The notes under the pieces: generated by a model
What the model was told of the DNA's origin: nothing
What the model saw: only the letters and a program-made list of their open reading frames with translations
Databases searched by the model: none
NCBI GenBank assembly: GCA_030838245.1
Contig: JAUTXB010000077.1
Location: 1 to 7,320 of the forward strand
Direction of reading: 5' to 3'
DNA from: Acidimicrobiaceae bacterium
GTDB lineage: Bacteria; Actinomycetota; Acidimicrobiia; Acidimicrobiales; RAAP-2
Length of the DNA stretch: 7,320 nt
Program-made: the position numbers and the translations under genes
In this document: positions 4,676-7,320 of the stretch, piece after piece
How the letters are laid out: every line of letters starts with the position of its first letter
Position numbering within the stretch: the first letter of the stretch is position 1

Positions 4676-7285
4676 TCAGCTGGGAGCCATGTCGACGAAC
4701 CGGCTGTAGTGGCCCTGGAACGCTACGGTCACCGTGGCGGTCGGGCCGTTCCGGTGCTTGGCCACGATCAGGTCCGCCTCCCCAGCGCGGGGCGACTCCG
4801 GCTCGTACTTGTCCTCCCGGTGCAACATGATCACGACGTCACTATCTTGCTCTATCGAACCGGATTCGCGCAGGTCAGAGAGGAGGGGGCGCTTGTCGGT
4901 GCGCTGCTCTGGGCCTCGGTTGAGCTGTGAGATGGCGATCACCGGGACCTCGATCTCCTTGGCCAGGAGCTTGAGTGAGCGTGACATCTCGGACACCTCC
5001 TGCTGCCTGTTCTCCACCCGCCGGGGTGAACTCATCAGCTGCAGGTAGTCGATGATGACCAGCTTGAGATCGTGCCGCTGCTTGAGGCGGCGGCATTTGG
5101 CCCGGATCTCCATCATGGACATGTTCGGCGAGTCGTCGATGAACAGTGGTGCGTCAACTACCTCGCTCATCCGCCGGGCCAGCCTGGTCCAGTCCTCATC
5201 TCCCAGCTGACCGGTCCGCATGTGCTGCAGTGGCACCCGGGCCTCGGCCGAGAGCAGCCGCATGGTTATTTCGTTGCGGCTCATCTCCAGGCTGAACATC
5301 ACCGTCGCCATCCCGTGCCTGACCGCAGCCGCCCGGGCCAGGTCCAGGGCCAGCGTCGAATTATGCGTCGGGATCATGCTGCGGCCGGCCAGGTACAAGT
5401 GATCAGCGCTATCCACCTGGACACAGCGCACCGGCACAGAAGACGTGGGGCGTACATCAACGATGTATCGCCACCGGGTCCGCTGTGGATCATGCCGGAG
5501 CCGTTCCTTGTGCAGCAGTTGCTTGCGGCTCAACCGGAACACAACGTCAGCCGTAGTGAAGTTGACCATAAAGCACGTTGAAGAGGCCTCAGTCCGTCCC
5601 TTGACTCGCTTCGTGGTCATCGTGCACCGATAGCCGAGGCTGAGCACCAATTCCCGGACGTCATATGCGAGTTGCCGATTGGTGACCGTGAGCTGTACGG
5701 AACCGGTCGACGTCACGGTCCCATCGGTGTCGAGAATCCCGGCAAGCAGGTCCCGGCGCTGCTCAGCCGACGCTCGCAGATACTGCGCCGGTATGTGTTT
5801 GCGACCAAGGACACCCAACGACCGCAGTTCCCCCTGGACGGTGCCATGAGCTTTCCAACACGGCAGGCACAACCCCGACCCAGGAAGCAGTCCGATCATC
5901 GGACCTCCGCAACGCCTGCACTGCGGAGTCGGCACAGGCGGCGAGGAGAACCTCGCTCTGCCACCACAGACGCGACCGCAGGTCCGTACCTGCTCGTTCT
6001 TCGGCAGGAACTGCTTGCCGCAGATGATGCACTCACGCTCGGCGGCCTGCGCACGCTCGGCGGGAAACGCCATGCGGTAGATGAGGTCGTGTTCCTGGCG
6101 CACAACGACGAGACCAGACGCCTCGACATTCATAACGATCTCGGCGTCCATGCTGGTGAACCGGGCTGAAGCCGAGTGACCGTCACCAAGCCATACACCA
6201 AGTGCAAAAGGCGGAATCGGAAGGCTAACCCCCGGCATATCGAGCGGTCCAGCTATCGCTACCGCATGATTGGGACGCCCGTCCCCCGTTGCGCAGCGAA
6301 GCGTCGCTGCAAGCTGTTCCGTGGTAACGACCTGCGGCGGAACCGGCTGGGCATACTCCCTGCAGCCACCTCGTACTTGTGTGTCGTACCGCCGAGCCTT
6401 GCGGGTCCAAGTGAGCCACTGGTGCTCGCCGTCCGCCACGATCACTTCCCCGTCCGAGAACTCCACCTCGAAGCAGGGTCGGCCGTGCATGACGTCGGTG
6501 GCCGCAACCACGGTGACCGGCCTGCCGTCCGCACCGATCAGGCGGTCTCCAACGGAGACCTCGCCCATGGTCGTCCAGCCAGCCGGGGTCGCGAGCGGGG
6601 TATCGAGCGCGAGGGCTTTCCCAATGCCTGGCCGGGCGGCGATGACGATCATCTGGCCCGCGTGCAGGCCGTTGGTGAGGGCATCCAGATCGGCGAAACC
6701 GGTGGGCACCCCGGTCATGCCGCCGCCGCGGCTGCCGATCGCCTCGATCTCGTCCAGGGCCCCGGGCATGATCTCGGACAGGGCGAGGTAGTCCTCGCTG
6801 ACGCGGTGCTCGGTGACCCCGTACACCTCGGCCTGGGCCCGGTCCACGAGCTCGTCAGCGTCCCCGTCGCCGGAGTAACCGAGTTGCACGATGCGGGTGC
6901 CCACCTCGACCAGGCGCCGGAGTATGGCGCGCTCCCTGACGATCCGGGCGTAGTAGCCGGCGTTGGCGGCGGTGGGTACGGATGCGATGAGCGTGTGCAG
7001 GTAGGTGCCCCCGCCGACGCGGCTCAGCTCGCCCCGCTTGTTCAGCAGGTCGCTGACCGTCACGGCGTCGGCCGGCTCGCCACGGCCGTAGAGCTCCAGG
7101 ATGGCCTCGTGCACGAGCTGGTGGGCCGGACGGTAGTGATCCTGGGCGCTGATGGTCTCCATGACGTCAGAGATGGCGTCCTTGGACATCAGCATTCCGC
7201 CGAGCACACACTGCTCCGCAGCGACGTCGTGCGGCGGTGTCCGGTCGAACTCCCCGCCACGGGGAACGATCTCGGCCACACTCAC
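4676..7285 (-). CDS. dnaB: Replicative DNA helicase DnaB, interrupted by an intein
   Basis: An 869-residue precursor; removal of the 419-residue intein leaves a 450-residue DnaB, the normal actinobacterial size. The helicase forms a hexameric ring that unwinds DNA 5'-3' at the replication fork and recruits primase. The N-terminal domain (about 15-120) begins FDRTPPHDVAAEQCVLGGML. The RecA-like ATPase follows a linker with TGVPTGFADLDALTNGL. Walker A is ARPGIGK (to K223) plus S643, split by the intein. Walker B is LVIIDYLQLM (D746), the H4 element is SIEQDSDVVIML, and VAKHRNG carries the arginine finger. I chose GTG 7285 because GGAAAGGGG lies seven bases upstream; an upstream TTG at 7315 is possible but lacks such a site. 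Numbering here is from the GTG. The upstream neighbour lies outside the window. Any ATPase activity requires splicing, because the P-loop is disrupted. Confidence 0.96.
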   Translation of the reverse strand: MSVAEIVPRGGEFDRTPPHDVAAEQCVLGGMLMSKDAISDVMETISAQDHYRPAHQLVHEAILELYGRGEPADAVTVSDLLNKRGELSRVGGGTYLHTLIASVPTAANAGYYARIVRERAILRRLVEVGTRIVQLGYSGDGDADELVDRAQAEVYGVTEHRVSEDYLALSEIMPGALDEIEAIGSRGGGMTGVPTGFADLDALTNGLHAGQMIVIAARPGIGKALALDTPLATPAGWTTMGEVSVGDRLIGADGRPVTVVAATDVMHGRPCFEVEFSDGEVIVADGEHQWLTWTRKARRYDTQVRGGCREYAQPVPPQVVTTEQLAATLRCATGDGRPNHAVAIAGPLDMPGVSLPIPPFALGVWLGDGHSASARFTSMDAEIVMNVEASGLVVVRQEHDLIYRMAFPAERAQAAERECIICGKQFLPKNEQVRTCGRVCGGRARFSSPPVPTPQCRRCGGPMIGLLPGSGLCLPCWKAHGTVQGELRSLGVLGRKHIPAQYLRASAEQRRDLLAGILDTDGTVTSTGSVQLTVTNRQLAYDVRELVLSLGYRCTMTTKRVKGRTEASSTCFMVNFTTADVVFRLSRKQLLHKERLRHDPQRTRWRYIVDVRPTSSVPVRCVQVDSADHLYLAGRSMIPTHNSTLALDLARAAAVRHGMATVMFSLEMSRNEITMRLLSAEARVPLQHMRTGQLGDEDWTRLARRMSEVVDAPLFIDDSPNMSMMEIRAKCRRLKQRHDLKLVIIDYLQLMSSPRRVENRQQEVSEMSRSLKLLAKEIEVPVIAISQLNRGPEQRTDKRPLLSDLRESGSIEQDSDVVIMLHREDKYEPESPRAGEADLIVAKHRNGPTATVTVAFQGHYSRFVDMAPS
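5360..6616 (-). mobile_element. Class 3 intein with LAGLIDADG endonuclease in the DnaB P-loop
   Basis: 419 residues lie between GIGK and STLALD of Walker A. The first residue is Ala (ALALDTPLATPAGWTTMGEV), so the usual N-terminal Cys/Ser is absent. The class 3 triad is present: W67 in block B (GEHQW), C398 in block F (VRCVQVD) and T417 in block G (IPTHN, ending in N419), followed by Ser +1. W67 and the 19-residue Cys-Thr spacing match what I recall of the phage Bethlehem DnaB class 3 intein. The opening also resembles mycobacterial DnaB inteins. Two LAGLIDADG motifs, FALGVWLGDG (D145) and LLAGILDTDG (D298), mark a homing endonuclease that still has both acidic residues. Between them lies a Cys-rich insert. 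The intein should splice itself out after translation, and the endonuclease would cut intein-free dnaB alleles. Both activities are inferred from intact motifs. Confidence 0.92.
5855..6040 (-). other. Paired Cys4 zinc-ribbon-like insert within the intein endonuclease
   Basis: Intein residues 196-253 contain two four-cysteine groups: C196-II-C199 ... C213-GRV-C217, and C233-RR-C236 ... C250-LP-C253. Each has CxxC, a spacer of about 13 residues, and a second CxxC or CxxxC pair, which is the spacing of zinc knuckles or ribbons. They lie between the two LAGLIDADG motifs and just before HGTVQGELRSLGVLGRKHIP, a segment typical of the endonuclease. They may stabilise the endonuclease, contact DNA, or bind metal in a way that affects splicing. 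Metal binding is inferred from Cys spacing only. Confidence 0.65.
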
Positions 7286-7320
7286 CTGGCGACCCCTTTC
7301 CCCGTCACGAAACAACGCCC

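Noticed and set aside
5072..5581. 169-residue + strand frame opposite dnaB
   Set aside because: It is a shadow of the helicase and intein coding strand.
5360..6616. Frameshifted or broken intein
   Set aside because: The frame is continuous and all splicing residues and both LAGLIDADG acidic residues are present.
1..7320. CRISPR array, IS element with transposase, or rRNA
   Set aside because: No regular repeat-spacer pattern, no transposase motifs with terminal inverted repeats, and no rRNA sequence was seen on either strand.

Overview
The window is GC-rich DNA from an actinomycete. This rests on the codon use, the GTG/TTG starts, the ClpX-type zinc-finger protein, the F420/PPOX-type enzyme tail and a DnaB that carries an intein of the type known from mycobacteria. 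I cannot name a genus with confidence.

Layout. Bases 1-176 hold the C-terminal end of a PPOX-fold (probably F420-dependent) enzyme on the + strand. Next come two ClpX-type C4 zinc fingers placed head to head: a decayed one on the - strand (237-450) and an intact 125-residue zinc-finger plus helix-turn-helix protein on the + strand (513-890). Bases 894-3368 look like a small decayed integrative element. It is bounded by direct repeats of the 3' half of tRNA-Arg(ACG). The intact tRNA gene lies at 3324-3399 (- strand) beside an integrase that kept its catalytic residues but lost its N-terminal domains. The only clear cargo is an APH(6)/hydroxyurea-phosphotransferase-like kinase (- strand). Beyond the tRNA lie a full-length YoeB toxin without an antitoxin (3509-3769), about 300 non-coding bases with GC-rich hairpins, a phosphinothricin-acetyltransferase-like GNAT enzyme (4068-4631) and, convergent with it, dnaB (4676-7285, - strand).

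The dnaB gene is the most notable part. Its Walker A motif is split between Lys and Ser by a 419-residue intein. The intein starts with Ala and has the Trp-Cys-Thr arrangement of class 3 inteins. It contains a LAGLIDADG homing endonuclease, and between the two LAGLIDADG motifs there are two Cys4 zinc-ribbon-like motifs. Helicase activity should therefore depend on splicing.

Working together: the genes do not form one operon or pathway. The window reads as a chromosomal dnaB/tRNA neighbourhood with selfish or horizontally moving DNA: an intein, a tRNA-borne integrative remnant carrying a possible drug-modifying kinase, and an orphan toxin.
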